Below, in pieces: positions 5,199 to 5,227 of a stretch of DNA of 5,227 nt; within the stretch, counting starts at the first letter, position 1, and each line of letters begins with the position of its first letter. A program made the translations under genes and the position numbers. This stretch comes from Flavobacterium sp. Lineage in GTDB: Bacteria > Bacteroidota > Bacteroidia > Flavobacteriales > Flavobacteriaceae. The notes under the pieces were generated by a model. It searched no databases and was not told where the DNA came from. It was given only the letters and a program-made list of their open reading frames with translations. The stretch is taken from assembly GCA_030150335.1 (NCBI GenBank), contig JASLGC010000249.1:1-5227 (forward strand), in the 5' to 3' direction.

Positions 5199-5227
5199 CT
5201 TTCTTAGACCTTCTTTAGCTGCCTACA

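Noticed and set aside
5204..5227. Possible last codons of an upstream minus-strand gene (ending C-R-Q-L-K-K-V-stop in one frame, V-G-S-stop in another)
   Set aside because: Too short to choose a frame or support a gene; stops occur in all three frames.
5162..5227. A NikR-type operator upstream of hypA
   Set aside because: I see no GTATGA...TCATAC-like spaced dyad in the available leader.

Overview
The window is a compact, AT-rich stretch in which every supported gene lies on the minus strand, so transcription runs from right to left. I read it as bacterial and most likely Bacteroidota, probably Flavobacteriaceae. The reasons are the leftmost protein, which has a signal peptide ending in Ala-Gln followed by a carboxypeptidase-regulatory-like domain (the usual start of a Bacteroidota TonB-dependent receptor), the lack of clear Shine-Dalgarno sequences before most starts, and the protein flavour. 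Genus is not determinable from the sequence alone; a Myroides-like flavobacterium would fit.

Layout in transcription order: hypA (5161-4814), hypB (4800-4087), a ureE-like gene (4079-3597), an ABC importer of the FecBCD/BtuFCD type made of a lipoprotein binding protein (3607-2603), a FecCD-family permease (2587-1580) and an ATPase (1583-810), then a GNAT-family acetyltransferase (808-308) and the first 93 codons of a probable TonB-dependent outer-membrane receptor (280 to beyond the left edge). Gaps are 13 nt (hypA-hypB), 7 nt (hypB-ureE), an 11-nt overlap (ureE-binding protein), 15 nt (binding protein-permease), a 4-nt ATGA overlap (permease-ATPase), 1 nt (ATPase-GNAT) and 27 nt (GNAT-receptor). 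This is strong positional evidence for one operon. There is no gene-free stretch longer than about 66 nt, and I saw no RNA genes, CRISPR arrays, insertion sequences or convincing terminators.

A working model is a nickel acquisition and delivery operon. The receptor would bring a metal or metal complex across the outer membrane, the lipoprotein and FecCD-type permease/ATPase across the inner membrane, and HypA, HypB and UreE would be the cytoplasmic nickel-handling proteins that pass Ni(II) to a nickel enzyme. The set mixes hydrogenase-type (HypA/HypB) and urease-type (UreE) chaperones, as known from Helicobacter pylori, where HypA and HypB serve urease too. Neither urease nor hydrogenase subunits are in the window, so the client enzyme is unknown. 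The nickel cargo of the importer is inferred from context only, since this transporter family also carries siderophores, haem and cobalamin.

Details that stand out: HypA has a shortened second zinc motif (CxC, not CxxC) and its codons there form a perfect 10-bp inverted repeat; HypB lacks the N-terminal metal motif and any His stretch; UreE lacks a His-rich tail; and a GNAT enzyme sits inside the transport operon.
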